From assembly GCA_950295325.1 (NCBI GenBank), contig OX485804.1:6634001-6698000 (forward strand): a DNA stretch of 64,000 nucleotides. The letters run 5' to 3'. The notes beneath the pieces were generated by a model. That model was not told where the DNA came from, ran no database searches, and was given only the letters and a program-made list of their open reading frames with translations. Position numbers and translations under genes: made by a program. Position 1 is the stretch's first letter. Every line of letters begins with the position of its first letter. Shown in pieces: positions 11,640 through 23,551 of the stretch. This stretch comes from Polytrichum commune (taxonomy: Eukaryota; Streptophyta; Polytrichopsida; Polytrichales; Polytrichaceae).

Positions 11640-12900
11640 ACCTAGTCGAGATAATTAGCTAAATTTACAACATAGCGTGGATTAACTAACCATAATTCTA
11701 GCTAACTAAAATTAGGGTTGCACCACCTAGCTAGGAGAATTAACTAACAATGTGAGTTAGTGGAATTAACTACCTTAGAGGGCTCTCTATTCCAACACAT
11801 AATAACTAATTTTTCCCTCAAAATTTTCCATGTGTCATGCTCACAATCGCCACAACCCACTTGCATCCCATGTGGAAAATACACTAGATATGGTATTTAG
11901 TGTCATATGGGATTTTATGTCACTATGGTAGCTTTTCGGATAATACTTCTTATGAATAAGTAAACAAATATTGTCATGCATGATTGAAATTTGGATGAAA
12001 AATCAATTGGTAAGTGACAGTGATTGCAACACTGCAAATCTATAACCCCCAAAAAATTTACAAGGAATGACAAATAATGTTGGGTTAACATTTAGTGTTG
12101 GTGACAATATACCACGGGTTAGACAAATATAATTGGGCACACTAAATATGATATTTAGTGTACATCCCAGCATATGTAAAGATGAAATAGGGAGCCCTCT
12201 GTTGTAACTCATATGCGACACAACTGCACACCCCGGTTACCGCTAACTGAAGGTTAACCAATTTAGTAGAGCAAAGTTTAGTTCAACTTGCCCAAGTTTT
12301 GAACATGACACTAATTATGATACATAATAATTTTGTAGCACACACCGTTTGTGTTCCATTATGATTAAAATAATATATTGTAATTAATCATTTAAAAATA
12401 TTGAACATTGAAAAGGATAATCCAATGTTATACATAATGAAATAGTTGTATACTTACAAGTATATGCTAATTTGGGACAATGTTAGAAATAGTGTGGCTC
12501 ACCTCGTAGGGGAATGGAGAAGAGATGGGGAAAATGAAAGGCAACCAATCAAGACAAAAACTCGGGTTACTTGTTTGCTAAAGGTTAGTTCACATTAGAG
12601 GTGTGGATGAATTAAGATTTACTCACAAAAGCAAGGACCCAGAACTTAGCTAAGTTCTATTTCAATAAATTTTAATTAAACCTCAATTTTAAGTAGGTGA
12701 TGCAACCATGAGATAGATTAGTTCTCACATATATTAGCTACCTCATGTGTTAGCTAACTCTCTTAACTAGGCATTGCAGGCATAAGATAACTAATATGAG
12801 TGGTTATTGCTTTAACCGGGGCATTGTGAGCACAATATAACTAGTTAGAGTGGTTATTGCTCTAACTGGAGCATTAACCAGAACGTGCAGCTGAACCCTT
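11640..12900. repeat. dispersed long repeat, copy 1 (interrupted by a MITE)
   Basis: Order and sequence of many blocks match 22425-23320: AATTCTAGCTAACTA, GCTAGGAGAATTAACTAACA, CTTGCCCAAGTTTTGA, TTTTGTAGCACACACC-like sequence, and TTAGCTACCTCATGTGTTAG. The family B element at 11882-12160 sits inside this copy but not at the equivalent place in the other. No terminal repeats or coding frames recognised. Confidence 0.65.
11882..12160. mobile_element. family B element, complete copy of 279 bp
   Basis: It starts CACTAGATATGGTATTTAGTG and ends CACTAAATATGATATTTAGTG. Flanking TA is present at 11880-11881 and 12161-12162. It shares internal order with copies at 6969, 20223 and 28372. Confidence 0.85.
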
Positions 12901-12943
12901 AAGGTGGGTTGTACAATGCAAGGGCTCCGAATTGGTCCAATAA

Positions 12944-13005
12944 GGGTTAGTTTCCATGTAGGCCACTTGCCCACTGTATTCTAGTGGGCACATAGAGGTC
13001 TCGCA
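12944..13005. mobile_element. family C fragment
   Basis: GGGTTAGTTTCCATGTAGGC, then CACTTGCCCACTGTATTCTAG, matches the left end of family C (compare 40262). The rest of the element is missing. Confidence 0.6.
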
Positions 13006-13079
13006 TGGCACATGAGTTGAATTGTATTAACCCCCAAAGTAGATGGGTCTTAACTAGTTAATTTTTTCTTTTCTTATGA

Positions 13080-13400
13080 CTAGCCAACTTTTCCTAAGAA
13101 TGAAACACGCAATTAATACAAGATGGTTAGCAAATATAAACCGAGGTTGTGTCTGCTTTTCTCATAGTTTTCGGAGCTCATATGAATATCTTATTCATTA
13201 TCAAAGTAAAAATCCTTGTGCTCATTAAATGGTCATATAGGTCCCCCCTCTAGATTAAGTAAATTGTTGGATGTAGAATAGTTATCATATTCTCATCAAT
13301 CTCTTTTAAAAAAACGTCTTTATGGTGTTTGTTCTTGGAGGAACATGTTACCACATATTGCTCACAAATAGGTGCCCTAATGGAAGAATTAAAACCAATT
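13080..13400 (+). repeat. dispersed repeat family H, copy 1
   Basis: Landmarks are ATGAATATCTTATTCATT, CTCATTAAATGGTCATATAG, GTCCCCCCTC, and TCTCTTTTAAAAA followed by a TTGTTCTTGGAGG block. They recur in the same order at 19575, 26440 and 27975, and inverted at 60125-60355. Ends undefined. Confidence 0.6.
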
Positions 13401-15396
13401 AAGGGTTGTCTACCTTACGTGTTTTTTGATGAGTTTCGTAGGGGTTGTATGCAAAGCTTGTATATGCATATGCATGGGGTTTGACACACTTGCACGGGGG
13501 CTTATGCTTTGATGTTTTTCTTTGAAACTTCACCAAACAGTTGATCATATGCACACTACTGCAAACTTTGGAATTTTGTTGACTCCAAATCTAATGAATA
13601 TAAAGGGGTCATTGTGTGATTTCGTGCTCGTCACCATTTCTATCTATTGCAAGGCTCGTATGCAAAAAATTCTTAGTTTATTATACACTAATGACATTAA
13701 CATATATGTACATAAAGCAAGACATAGTACATGAACATACCATGTGTTCTCCAAGTGCATAGGTTACATATCACATGCTAGAGAGGGGATCGGTGGAAGT
13801 GAACATCACCTAATGGTATTCAATGACCTACTAAGGCAATCATTATACATATAAGCCATTAAGCTAAGGCTCTTTAGAATCCTTGACTTCTAATTGTTTG
13901 AGAGTGTCATGAGTCCCCGCTTTAGCTTTACACAAGAGTAGTTTTGGACCACATCCCATGACAATTTCAATCGATGAAAAATCTACATGGAATTTCACGT
14001 GGCAAGTACGGAAATGTTGGCCGAGATTATAGGGAATTTTTTTGGGACATCTCTTTTAAAAAAGCTAGACGAAATTTGTGGCGGGACAACCCAGAAGAAC
14101 TTATTGAAAGTACATATCCTACTACAATTCATGTTTAATTTAGAATATGACTATTGAGGCTAATGGAGATGATCGCTTTTTGTGTGACTACTATGTAACA
14201 ATTATCTATTGTGCAGTTCTTTACTATATAATATTTTCAAAGGTTTGTGTCGTAAATAAAGTTGATTTTTCTAATTCTTACCCTATAAGTAGAGTTTGAA
14301 TTGTTAAATTTGTATGAATTGACATATACAAATATCAATATATAAACAAAGTGACGAGCACTTTCTTTCTTCTCTCCTCCATGACGAATTTTTATATCTA
14401 GTTAACACACTATGAGGTCTTTAATACCATGCCACTTGGGTTTACACTAAGGGCGTATGTTGTCCAAACGACTTTGAGTTATAATCCTTGGACTTCTCTA
14501 TGGTCTCATCCAAAAAGCGGGGCACCGTGGTCATTCAAGAGCCATGGCATAATGCCTTTGATGCAAACATGCCTTGAAAGGTAGACGTAATTGACTGGTA
14601 AATAGATCATTGAGGATTAAAGAGCAAACATCATAAAAACACATGTTTAAACGAGATCGGACTAGGTCTTCAAATGCTAATATAACTACTCCATACTCAA
14701 CATGATTGGGAGGAGTTACGTATCCAGTTGATCAATCCACGAACATGCACTTTCGATAACCATAATCAAATCAAGGGAGGTCTGATTTTCAATCCGGTCT
14801 TTGCACATGTTGCATTGAAGATTCGCAAGTGCAACACGAGTTTTGTTGTGTGCAATTGAAATTGGTAGAAGTTGGAGAACATGGCGAATGAACCGAATAA
14901 CACCCACATGCCTTTTCACTTGTTTTCCAAAACCCTACGGTTGCAAAGCATGGGCCCATCATGTTGGCATAATTCTATCATCAAGTTGGGGGTGGGTGTG
15001 TATTGGACTCGATTTGCTCAGGATTTAAACTCAGTAGGTGTGGTAAACCCTAACCTAAGAAGCAGTAGCTTTAGTCAGATGCACACGAAACATAAGCTTA
15101 TTAGGGTCCACCAAAGAAGCCGCGTACATAGCTTGACGACACCATTAAGTTACAGCCCTTTTTCTGGATTGAATATACCTTGTTTGCGTAGTATATGTGT
15201 TCGTCCCACTGTAAAGTTAAAATCAAACATTCATAAGATTTAACAAAGTAGTTTCTGACACAACTGGGTCCCCCCCACAACTTGCAGCCTTATTAGTACA
15301 ATACAACAACGGGATGATAGGGTCTTGAATCAAAGGAGGGGCCCTACCCAATCTCCGTTTCATGACATGTTTGAAATTCGAACCTCTCCAAAGGTA
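13401..15396. other. intergenic sequence without recognised features
   Basis: About 2 kb of mostly AT-rich sequence. The longest open frame (14872-15243, 123 codons) overlaps frames in other registers and shows no domain. No inverted ends were found. Confidence 0.45.
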
Positions 15397-16624
15397 TGGC
15401 CACTTCACACACGAGCCAAGAGGCGTGACCATGAAATCGTGAGAGCCCACAAGAAAGTGTCTCAAGGTCGTCCCAACACACCTCCAAAACCATGTAGTGT
15501 GAAGTCATATGTGACCGGGCCCTCAACCAAATGCTATTTCGATGAATTTCTATTCACGCGGGTCCTCACACATGATAAAATAGAACAAATCAACAGTTGT
15601 GAGCGTTCGGAGTGCCATGGTCTCCTAGTTTTGTGTTAGGCCTACCTCCAAGAGGCGGTTTTGGAAAATAGTCCAAGTGACCATGAAACACGATCCATTC
15701 GATGCCATGTAGAAAGCCATGTAGACTTCTACATCCATCTTGCATTCACATCCTCCGTTGGTCCCTCGAGCGTAGTGTGAAGCGAACTTGGACCGGCTCC
15801 GCCTTTTCCACCAACGAGAGTGCTTGAAGTGTGATGGCCACGGGCTCTCAGTCTCGTGTGTGAAGTGGCCCTAATTATGCCCAAAAACCTCCAAGAGGTG
15901 GGTTTTTGAAAACAATCCAAGTGACCACGAACCATGATCCATTCGATGCCATGTAGGAAGCCATGTAGACTTTTACATCCATCTTGCATTCACATACTCA
16001 CTCCGTTGGTCCCTCAAGCGTAGAGTGAAGCAGCGAACTCGGACCGGCTCCGCCTTTTCCACCAACTAAAGTGCTTGAAGTGTGATGATCACGGGCTCTC
16101 AGTCTCGTGTGTGAAAGTGGCCCTGATTATGCCCAAAAATCTCCAAGAGGCGGGTTTTTGAAAATAATCCAAGTGACCATGAAACATGATCCATTCGATG
16201 CCATGTAGGAAGCCATGTAGACTTTTACATCCATCTTGCATTCACATACTCACTCTGTTGGTCCCTCAAGCTTACTGTGAAGCGAACTTGGACCGGCTCC
16301 GCCTTTTCCACCAACGAAAGTGCTTGAAGTTTGATGGTCACGGGTTCTCAGTCTTGTGTGTGAAAGTGGCCCTGATTATGCCCAAAAATCTCCAAGAGGT
16401 GGGTTTTTGAAAATAATCCAAGTGACCACGAACCATGATCCATTCGATGCCATGTAGGAAGCCATGTAGACTTTTACATCCATCTTGCATTCACTTACTC
16501 ACTCCGTTGGTCCCTCGAGCGTAGAGTGAAGCAGCGAACTCGGACCGGCTCCGCCTTTTCCACCAACGAGAGTGCTTGAAGTGTGATGGTCACGGGCTCT
16601 CAGTCTCGTGTGTGAAAGTGGCCC
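15397..16624. mobile_element. family A element with internal tandem expansion
   Basis: The left end GGCCACTTCACACACGAGCC and right end CTCGTGTGTGAAAGTGGCCC mark a family A copy. Instead of about 500 bp it is 1.23 kb, because its right half is repeated (see 15646-16641). No matching 3-bp duplication is visible at the outer ends. The frames seen on both strands follow the repeat and are not considered genes. Confidence 0.75.
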
Positions 16625-16641
16625 TGATTATGCCCAAAAAC
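15646..16641. repeat. four tandem units of about 250 bp (right half of family A)
   Basis: CTCCAAGAGG recurs at 15646, 15889, 16141 and 16390, giving unit lengths of 243, 252, 249 and about 252 bp. Each unit runs through CATGATCCATTCGATGCCAT and CATCCATCTTGCATTCAC to the element terminus TGTGTGAA(A)GTGGCCC, followed by T(A/G)ATTATGCCCAAAAA. Units 2-4 carry an extra ACTCACT-type insertion absent from unit 1, so expansion proceeded from a derived unit. Confidence 0.85.
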
Positions 16642-16975
16642 CTCCCGGGACACTGGCACCAAATTGGCTCAAATTTTCCGCATGTTCACTGGATCAGAAG
16701 ACCTGAGAGGCCTGGCAGTGGGGAGGGAAAAGTGGCCCTACTGGCTCCAGAAAACATGGAGAAACTTGGGGATGTGTCAGAATGGGTGGCATTCAATGGG
16801 GAATCCCACAGCAACCGTTCCACAAGGAATAATGGTGTGTTGTGTGACGCTTCACCTCCCATGTTAACCTTCCCTCACTACGACCGCTTAGCTTAGCTTG
16901 GCTAGGCACCCAACCACCCGTGCAATACCGAGTCCATTCACATTCCTCGAATTTGCCCCCGTGATCGAGGGTCTA
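16625..16975. other. intergenic segment with slightly elevated GC
   Basis: It begins with ACCTCCCGGGACACTGGC, resembling the terminal motif of dispersed family G. Two overlapping open frames (16576-16896 and 16664-16867) are unrecognised. A gene fragment is possible but unsupported. Confidence 0.35.
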
Positions 16976-17330
16976 GAGGGGGAAGGGGGATGCGGAATGG
17001 ACTCCACTCGTATTCCGAACTTCATCCTTGTGCTCGTTTCTTAACATCTACTGAGGGGGTGATAGTAAGAATTGACCTTCTGTAGGGTGGTTGAGAGGGA
17101 AGGGGGATGTGGAATGGACTCCACTCGTATTCCAAACTTCATCCTTGTGCTCGTTTCTTAACATCTACTGAGGGGGTGATAGTAAGAATTGACCTTCTGT
17201 AGGGTGGTTGAGAGGGAGGGGGGATGTGGATTGGACTCCATTCGTATTCCTAACTTCATCCACATGTTCGTTTCCTAACATGTACTGAGGGGGTGATAGT
17301 AAGAATTGACCTTCTGTGGGGTGGTTGATG
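16976..17330. repeat. three 117-bp tandem units
   Basis: GGACTCCA(C/T)TCGTATTCC recurs with an exact 117-bp period (unit anchors at 16995, 17112 and 17229). Each unit continues through CTACTGAGGGGGTGATAGTA (TGTACTGAGG in unit 3) to GAATTGACCTTCTGT. Units 1 and 2 are nearly identical and unit 3 slightly diverged. Confidence 0.9.
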
Positions 17331-18560
17331 ACTCATCCCAAGTTAAGTTCTTTACATTGGTTATCTCGTATAGTATACGTGGTGCTAATATGCCCAACAC
17401 ACACCATTTTGCCAAACCTTCAAATCAGTGAGGGTTGGAATTTTTGCTTCGTGGTATTGAATTCATGAATACATGCTCATTTATCGTACATTTCAAGAAA
17501 ATTAGTGTGTGTTCTAAGGGGTTTGTAGATTTTATCTTATTTTATATTTTCTCAATGAGCTCAAAGGAGGCTTCGTCGTCGTCTTCTTGGTTGGCGCCAC
17601 TCACTCTTGAGGTATCTCCTAACACTACGAAATTGAAGATAGCTTGCATTGGGAGTTTATGGCACTATGACACTTTAGACTCCCAAAACCCTAGATCATT
17701 AGGTGGCACTGATCTCATAGCGAAAATAGATTTAGTATCATTTTCACTAGTTTCCCACACGTACTCTTAGTCCACCCTCACTAAATGGTATAGTCGATGT
17801 GGATAACCACCACGAGGCAGCCCACAATAAGTTGGTGGAAATGATGGCATTCAACCGAGTGACTATGTAGAAGAAACAACTTTGGTGCATACGTGCATAC
17901 CTTATAAGGGTTTATTGGGAAAGGAACAACCCTCACAACTCGTTGGATATTGTTATGTAACAATCATGTTTTGAGGTGTCCATTCTCAACTGTAACACTT
18001 GTCGTATGTCACATGAATATATGTGTCCAATTGAGAAGAGTATGATCACATGTTGTACACCAAACAATGAAACAAAGGGGTGCTAAATTGAGTAACATTA
18101 AGTATTTTAAAGAGGAGCAATTGCACTATATGTCCCACGTGTTCACTCTATGTAAGCATTGTAAACAATTTTTTGCAATACACAAGGCTTTACATAGAAA
18201 CAATTGAAGCCAATATTCTATTTTGTCGAAGATTGTGAGATAGATTGATTGTTGAACCCTTATAGAGGAGTTGAAAATCACCCCTCCAAAAGTTGGATAT
18301 TTTTAGGGTGGAAGTTTTCAGAAGGGAGATATCACATTCGTCTCTTACACGAGAATAATACAATCGTGAATGCACTGAGACACCAATATTGATTCAAACT
18401 TTGCACATTACAAAACCTTTACAACTTCAACAACATATTGTGACTGGTTCGAACCACTTGATCATAGGAAAGAAACAATAAGACGATCCTCTCTCCTCTC
18501 CCGAGCTCTCTCGTATACCCAACGCATTCCTAGTCATGTCCATCTTTATCCATAGTATCT
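17331..18560. other. intergenic sequence without recognised features
   Basis: AT-rich. The plus frame at 17435-17770 (111 codons) has a Ser run but no domain I recognise and no splice-supported continuation. Confidence 0.4.
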
Positions 18561-18564
18561 AAGA

Positions 18565-18770
18565 CAATGAATGGGGAACCGGTTGAGTTTCAAAAGAAAG
18601 AAGAAGAAAAAAGAGGAAAAAATTATTGATCGTTTTAGAGAAATATATATAATATTCTACATTTAGCAAAGACAACCCGAAAGATGTCAACATGTAACCA
18701 ACTGAACTTGGAAACACTAGGATCTCAATTCATTATGTCCAAAAATCTTCCCGGACACTAATCTCAAGTC
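18565..18770 (+). repeat. dispersed repeat family G, copy 1
   Basis: It contains AACCGGTTGAGTTTCA, AAAGATGTCAACATGTAACC, AACTTGGAAACACTAGGATC and CCAAAAATCTTCCCGGACAC. The same series is at 23335, 36640 and 52760, and inverted at 30315 and 60605. Confidence 0.65.
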
Positions 18771-18897
18771 TTACTAAATTTGGAATATAAACACAAATCA
18801 TTTCATTGTATGATATTTTCTTATATTTTGGTTCAATCAAAACCCTCTAGTTGGAAATGCCCAATCCCATCTTAATTCATTCATCCATCTTTCTTGT

Positions 18898-19187
18898 TGG
18901 AGAAATTTAGTTCCAACTTGATTTATTTACTCATTGAGAATGGTCTAGTTCCAATAAATAACATCCATATGTTGGGAGTTGTCTAACTCCGACTCATATC
19001 CTCTACTTGGAGTCGCCTAACTCTTACACAAAGATCTTATGGAAGAGGTGTCTAACTTCGACACGAAGATCTTTAATTGGGAGTTATCTAACTCCCGTGC
19101 ACAATTACTTCATGGGTTGTCCAACCCCTGTGCATCATTCTTTCTTCTGTTGTCCAACCAAATTCTTTTTGTGGAGTTGTATGCTCC
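18898..19187. repeat. minisatellite of about 35-bp units, each with a small hairpin
   Basis: Nine successive units carry a short inverted repeat at about 18898, 18938, 18974, 19009, 19045, 19079, 19114, 19148 and 19173, spaced mostly 35 bp apart. Examples are GGAGTTGTCTAACTCC, GGGAGTTATCTAACTCCC and GGGTTGTCCAACCC. The stem sequence varies but pairing is often kept. The linkers are unrelated to each other except around AAGATCTT. Function unknown. Confidence 0.75.
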
Positions 19188-19574
19188 AAACATCATATAC
19201 TCACATGTTAAGTACATCAAAATATAGTTAATATGTATTTCTTGTACAATCCCGACATTGAATATTTTAATTTGTATATATCACATGAGAAAGGACCTCT
19301 AAATTGGGGATAATAAGAACGCTTGGCTTTTTTTGTTTTTATTTTAATACCTTTAAATTGGCGGCATGTGTTTATTAGAGGTGTCCATATTGATAGTGTG
19401 AGAACATGCTCTTGTGTGTTGAAACTACACTTGACTCTCTTCAAGAATCACAATGCCTTCAAATATTGGAAAATATTAATATTTATCATGTTCGAACTAG
19501 GTAAGGTAGATTTGTCTTAAAATTGTTACTTTTCTGAACTAGCCCGCTTTCCCCGGGGATACAAAACATACAAT
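19188..19574. other. unassigned AT-rich sequence
   Basis: No gene, terminal repeat or family member recognised; open frames on both strands are short and overlapping. Confidence 0.45.
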
Positions 19575-19810
19575 GTAGTACGAGATTGTTAGCACATCCA
19601 AAACAAGGCCATAGCCAATTTCCTCATGATTTATGGAGTCCGTATGAATATCTTAGTAATAACCAAGTGAAGATTCTCATGCTCGACTATGTTGACTGTT
19701 GAACCTAGAGTGGTTAGGATATTATGAGGACATAGTCCAATCTCGTGTAAACACATGTCTTTATAATATTTGTTATTGGAGCCACGTGTAACCACATACC
19801 ATTCAAACAC
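19575..19810 (+). repeat. dispersed repeat family H, copy 2
   Basis: TTAGCACATCCAAAACAAGG, ATGAATATCTTAGTAATAAC, TTGAACCTAGAGTGGTTAGG and a TTGTTATTGGAGCCAC block follow the same order as the other family H copies (13080, 27975, inverted 60125). Confidence 0.55.
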
Positions 19811-20222
19811 AAGTGTTTTGTTAAAACAAGCAACTAACTAAATTATGCCCCCCTGTCCACATGACTTTAGCAAAACCTCACTCACCCTTAATGTTTGTTT
19901 TAAAAACATGGCTTCCACATCATTGTTGCTATCTAGTCCCAAGCCCAATTGTCAAAGAACATGGTATGGTTTAAAAACCGAGGTCAAGGACCGGCCCTCC
20001 CATTCGTACCTAGAGATGAGGCAAGAATGTAGGACCTTCAAAAGTGTCATCTGTGGGCTTCGTGATTGGTTGCTTTTAGTTTTAGTTACGAGGGCACAAG
20101 GAGCTTCATCAACAAAAACCAATGGTAAGGTAGATGAGTGGTAAGGCATATGGCCTTGCTTCAAAAACTATCCAACACGTTATTGCTTGGTACATAAACC
20201 AATGAACATGTGTTAATAGCTA
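19811..20222. other. unassigned intergenic sequence
   Basis: It contains a 99-codon plus frame and an overlapping minus frame, neither recognised. Confidence 0.4.
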
Positions 20223-20312
20223 CACTAAATATGATATTCAGTGTCATATGGTATTTTATGTCACTATGGTAACTTTTTGGATGACATTTCTTATGAATGA
20301 CTGAACAAATAT
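20223..20312. mobile_element. family B element, truncated at right
   Basis: It starts CACTAAATATGATATTCAGTG after TA (20221-20222). It continues as in the copies at 11882 and 28372 through TTTTGGATGACATTTCTTATGAATGA, then breaks abruptly at about 20312, where LINE-derived sequence begins. Confidence 0.75.
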
Positions 20313-21480
20313 AGTGGAGGACGAAAGCCCTATTCACGATAATGTGGAAATAAAGGCCTTGATACTCCTTTTGCCACCAAAGGTTAACTTGCAAAATATC
20401 CTTTGAACATGAAGGAGAGAGAATGGTGGCCATGCCTGCAATCACCTTTGATGACTGAGCAATATGGCACCATACTTTTGAGTTGCTTTTTACAAGGAAA
20501 TTGGGAGAGAACAACCTTAAAGAGGAAGGACCCTAAGAGCCATGACAAGATGGTTGTAGTTGTGTGATGTGGTACCTTAGAAGAATTTGTAAATTTGGCT
20601 TGGTAGAAGCATTTGAATAATATATATGCTTGTGAACGCTCTTATAACGTCTTCCGGGGAAGTAAGGCTTAGACCTCCGATTTTCATAGGCAACGTGCAA
20701 TCATCCCAGTTAACACATGCTCTTGTCGTGTTTTTCGATCCCGACCAAAGGTAGTTATGAAACAACGCCTTAATCTTTCCTAAGGCTTTCTTTGATCTTG
20801 CTCAAACCACAAAGAAATACCAAAAGGAGGACATCAACACATGGTTCGTAATGAAAGTTCTAACAACAAGGGACGATTGGGTAAAGCTCTAGTACCTAAG
20901 TTTGGCTTGACCATGTTCATAAGAAATTGATGATTTTTTTGCAACTCCGGGTGTAGGCCACAAAGGGTGCCAAGTAGCTTGAAAAGATCCATGTTCAAAG
21001 CCCATTTCTAGTGGAAATTCTCCACCCATCTTGGATAGGTTCCTCGGCTGCACCAATTTGCCACAATTTTTATGACAATCTCTTCTACTCACACTATAAA
21101 GCACGCGTCGCCACCATTGGCTGATGTTTTCTTGGGAATTACATTGAGAAAGAACGATGCCTTTAATAAGGCTAGTTTTCATTGAATTTTGAATTGCAAC
21201 ATTCAATGCTTACGTAACAATTATAAACAAATAAGGGGCTAAAGGGCACCCATGTCAAATACGTATGTGAAGATCAAAAGGACAAGTCGCTTGATTATTG
21301 TTGTTAACTAAAACCGATACATCTTGAAACAACAATCTTATCTTATTAATGAAGGAGTGAAGCATTCTTAACTTCTCCATTACTTCGAACATAAATATCC
21401 AATGAACTTTATCATAAAGAGTAGAGACCATATGTAATTATCAAAGGCCATGTTTCTTATTTCCTCAAGAGCCTCTGGTC
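20313..21480 (-). pseudogene. decayed LINE (non-LTR retrotransposon) reverse transcriptase fragment
   Basis: Read on the minus strand, several frames with stops between them give fragments in the order expected for plant LINE ORF2. A DKVHW(x)4FEVMEK segment lies near 21400 and HGCPLAPYLF (catalytic-core motif region) at about 21229-21255. A degraded YADD position (SANGGDACFIV) follows, near 21110. A KLLGTLCG-like segment is near 20970. YLWSGSKNTTRACVNW and LPMKIGGLSLTSPEDV (post-RT region) lie at 20650-20765. A tail runs to about 20313. Multiple frameshifts and stops make it non-functional. Neither endonuclease, poly(A) tail nor target duplication was found, so it is an internal fragment. Family identification is from recognised motif order and is firm; clade is unresolved. 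Confidence 0.85.
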
Positions 21481-22200
21481 AGTGTGTATTTTTGACAAAG
21501 TTTTTGCAAATTTTTGACATTTGACATGCAAAAACTTGCACCCAAAAAATTTGCGGGTCAACAGGCACGCACAGTTTAGAATTTCACATGTAGTGTGACT
21601 TGTGGGGAAAAACAAAACAAAAAAAACAACACGTCAATGAACACATTAGAAATGGAAATGACACATACTACTGAACATGTGACATTGAGGTGATATTTTA
21701 GAAAAAGAAAAATATAGATGTCAATTGACATTCATTTTTGTTTTTGAAAACATCATGTGACACTTTGGATTTGAAGTTGAATGATCAAATGAAATTTGTG
21801 AAACAAACACACCTCCTCCGGTGTCCTTTTACCCACTAAAGTTAAGCTTAGTTTAGATTGGTAAGGACAAAACGTGGGATTCCGCCTGCCACATTGTGAT
21901 CCTCAAGGGATTGAAAAGGTCCATGGATAAGTTAACAACTTAACATAGCCTTTTTGATTTGAGGCTTCGTCCAATTGAATTCCCCATGACTAAGCTCCCA
22001 TTCAAGTCCCATAACTTAATAACAAACATTCCCCATTCCACACCCAACCAATACTTAACTTTCACATACTACCCGGAGCAAGTGCCACTACTAAAAACTT
22101 TTACTATGATGCCACTTGGAGACCAGGGTTATTAGATAACCATCTCTTTGAGTTGGGCCCCCACCACTATTACCCAACTAAGGGTCGAGCCGAACCATTA
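21481..22200. other. intergenic sequence without recognised features
   Basis: AT-rich; no coding frame above 60 codons and no element ends recognised. Confidence 0.45.
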
Positions 22201-22416
22201 CACTAAATATCATATTTGGTGTGACTTACTATTTGGAACTACGCAATGCAATATTTATTTACTGTACATCTCATATTTTATGAACAAATGTTAAATTGGT
22301 AGGTTGGACATTATAGAACATTGACAACTTTATTGGTAGGAATCTATTTCAATAGTAGAAAGATATAGCATTGTGTATATCCAAATAGTAAGTCACACTA
22401 AATATCATATTTGGTG
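22201..22416. mobile_element. short TA-flanked MITE with 37-bp inverted ends (family B ends)
   Basis: The left end CACTAAATATCATATTTGGT continues through GTGTGACTTACTATTTGGA. It is matched inverted by the right end with three mismatches over 37 bp. TA flanks at 22199-22200 and 22417-22418. Its 216-bp interior is unrelated to the longer family B copies, so it shares only the ends. Confidence 0.85.
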
Positions 22417-22424
22417 TAGTTGAG

Positions 22425-23320
22425 AGACTCTAGCTAATTTACGAGTCAGTGAAGATTAGCCAACTGAAATTCTAGCTAACTATAATCATGGTCGCATCAC
22501 TTAGTTAGGAGAATTAGCTAACAATACAAGTTAGTGAAATCAACTAACTTGTATGCTAGCTAACCAATCACATGGTCACACATCCTATTTACCACCAACC
22601 AAAGGTTGACTAATTTAGGAGAGTTAAGGTTGACCAACTAAAGTTCCTAAGAACCCCATAAACTATAAACTAGATCTTATGGTATTCGCGGTGAAGCATT
22701 CTATTTGTGCACCTGCACAAATTTCATCGTTCAACTTGCCCAAATTTTTGAGCATGACATTGATTATGATATGTTATAATTTTGTGCCTCACATGTGTTT
22801 CATTATGATCAAGATAAAACAAAATAGTATGATTAGAATAAAATATTAATAGTAGTCTCACTATGGATATTGAAAATGATATGTTAAAGATAATACATTG
22901 GTAATTGAATTATATATATATATATATATATGCTAATTTAGGATGATGTATGAAACAATGTGGTCCACCTCGTAGTAGAACAAAGAAGAGATGAAGAAAT
23001 TGAATGGCAGGCATTCAATAAAGAACTTGGGCTACTCACTTTAAAAATTTAGTTAGCACTAGGGGTACGGATGTGTTAAGAAATGTCCCACAAGTTAGCT
23101 AACTTCTATTTTGATAGCCTTTATTTAAACCTTAATTTTGACTATGTGGTGTGGCTGTGAGATACATTAGCTCTCGTATAGGTTAGCTACCTCACATGTT
23201 AGCCAACTCTTTTAACCGGGCAATGCAAGCACACTGTAACTAATTTGAATGCTTACTTAGTCTAACCAAAGTTTTAACTAGGTATGTGTGGCTAGACCCT
23301 AAAGGGGGAGAGAACATTGT
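22425..23320. repeat. dispersed long repeat, copy 2
   Basis: Collinear with 11640-12900: AATTCTAGCTAACTATAATC, TTAGGAGAATTAGCTAACAA, CAACTTGCCCAAATTTTTGA, CATTATGATCAAGATAAA and TTAGCTACCTCACATGTTAG. It contains (TA)n at 22913-22932 that the other copy lacks. No coding potential seen. Confidence 0.65.
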
Positions 23321-23334
23321 AGGGGGAGAATTGA

Positions 23335-23511
23335 CTGCTAGTTACAAATGAACCAATCAAGTTTCACAAATAACCGGTTGAAGTTCAAGACTTCAGAAAA
23401 AGAACTCATCATTTTAGGGACTTAAGAGAATATACCTCACATTCTAAACAGAAATCAAAGATGTTAACATATAATAGGTTGAACTTGGAGACACCGGGAT
23501 CTCAACCAATC

Positions 23512-23512
<1 letters not shown>
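23335..23512 (+). repeat. dispersed repeat family G, copy 2
   Basis: GAATTGACTGCTAGTTAC, TAACCGGTTGAAGTTCA and ACTTGGAGACACCGGGATCT follow the family G order. It runs into a GA microsatellite. Confidence 0.65.

Positions 23513-23549
<37 letters not shown>
23513..23549. repeat. (GA)n microsatellite
   Basis: About 18 uninterrupted GA dinucleotides. Confidence 0.95.
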
Positions 23550-23551
<2 letters not shown>

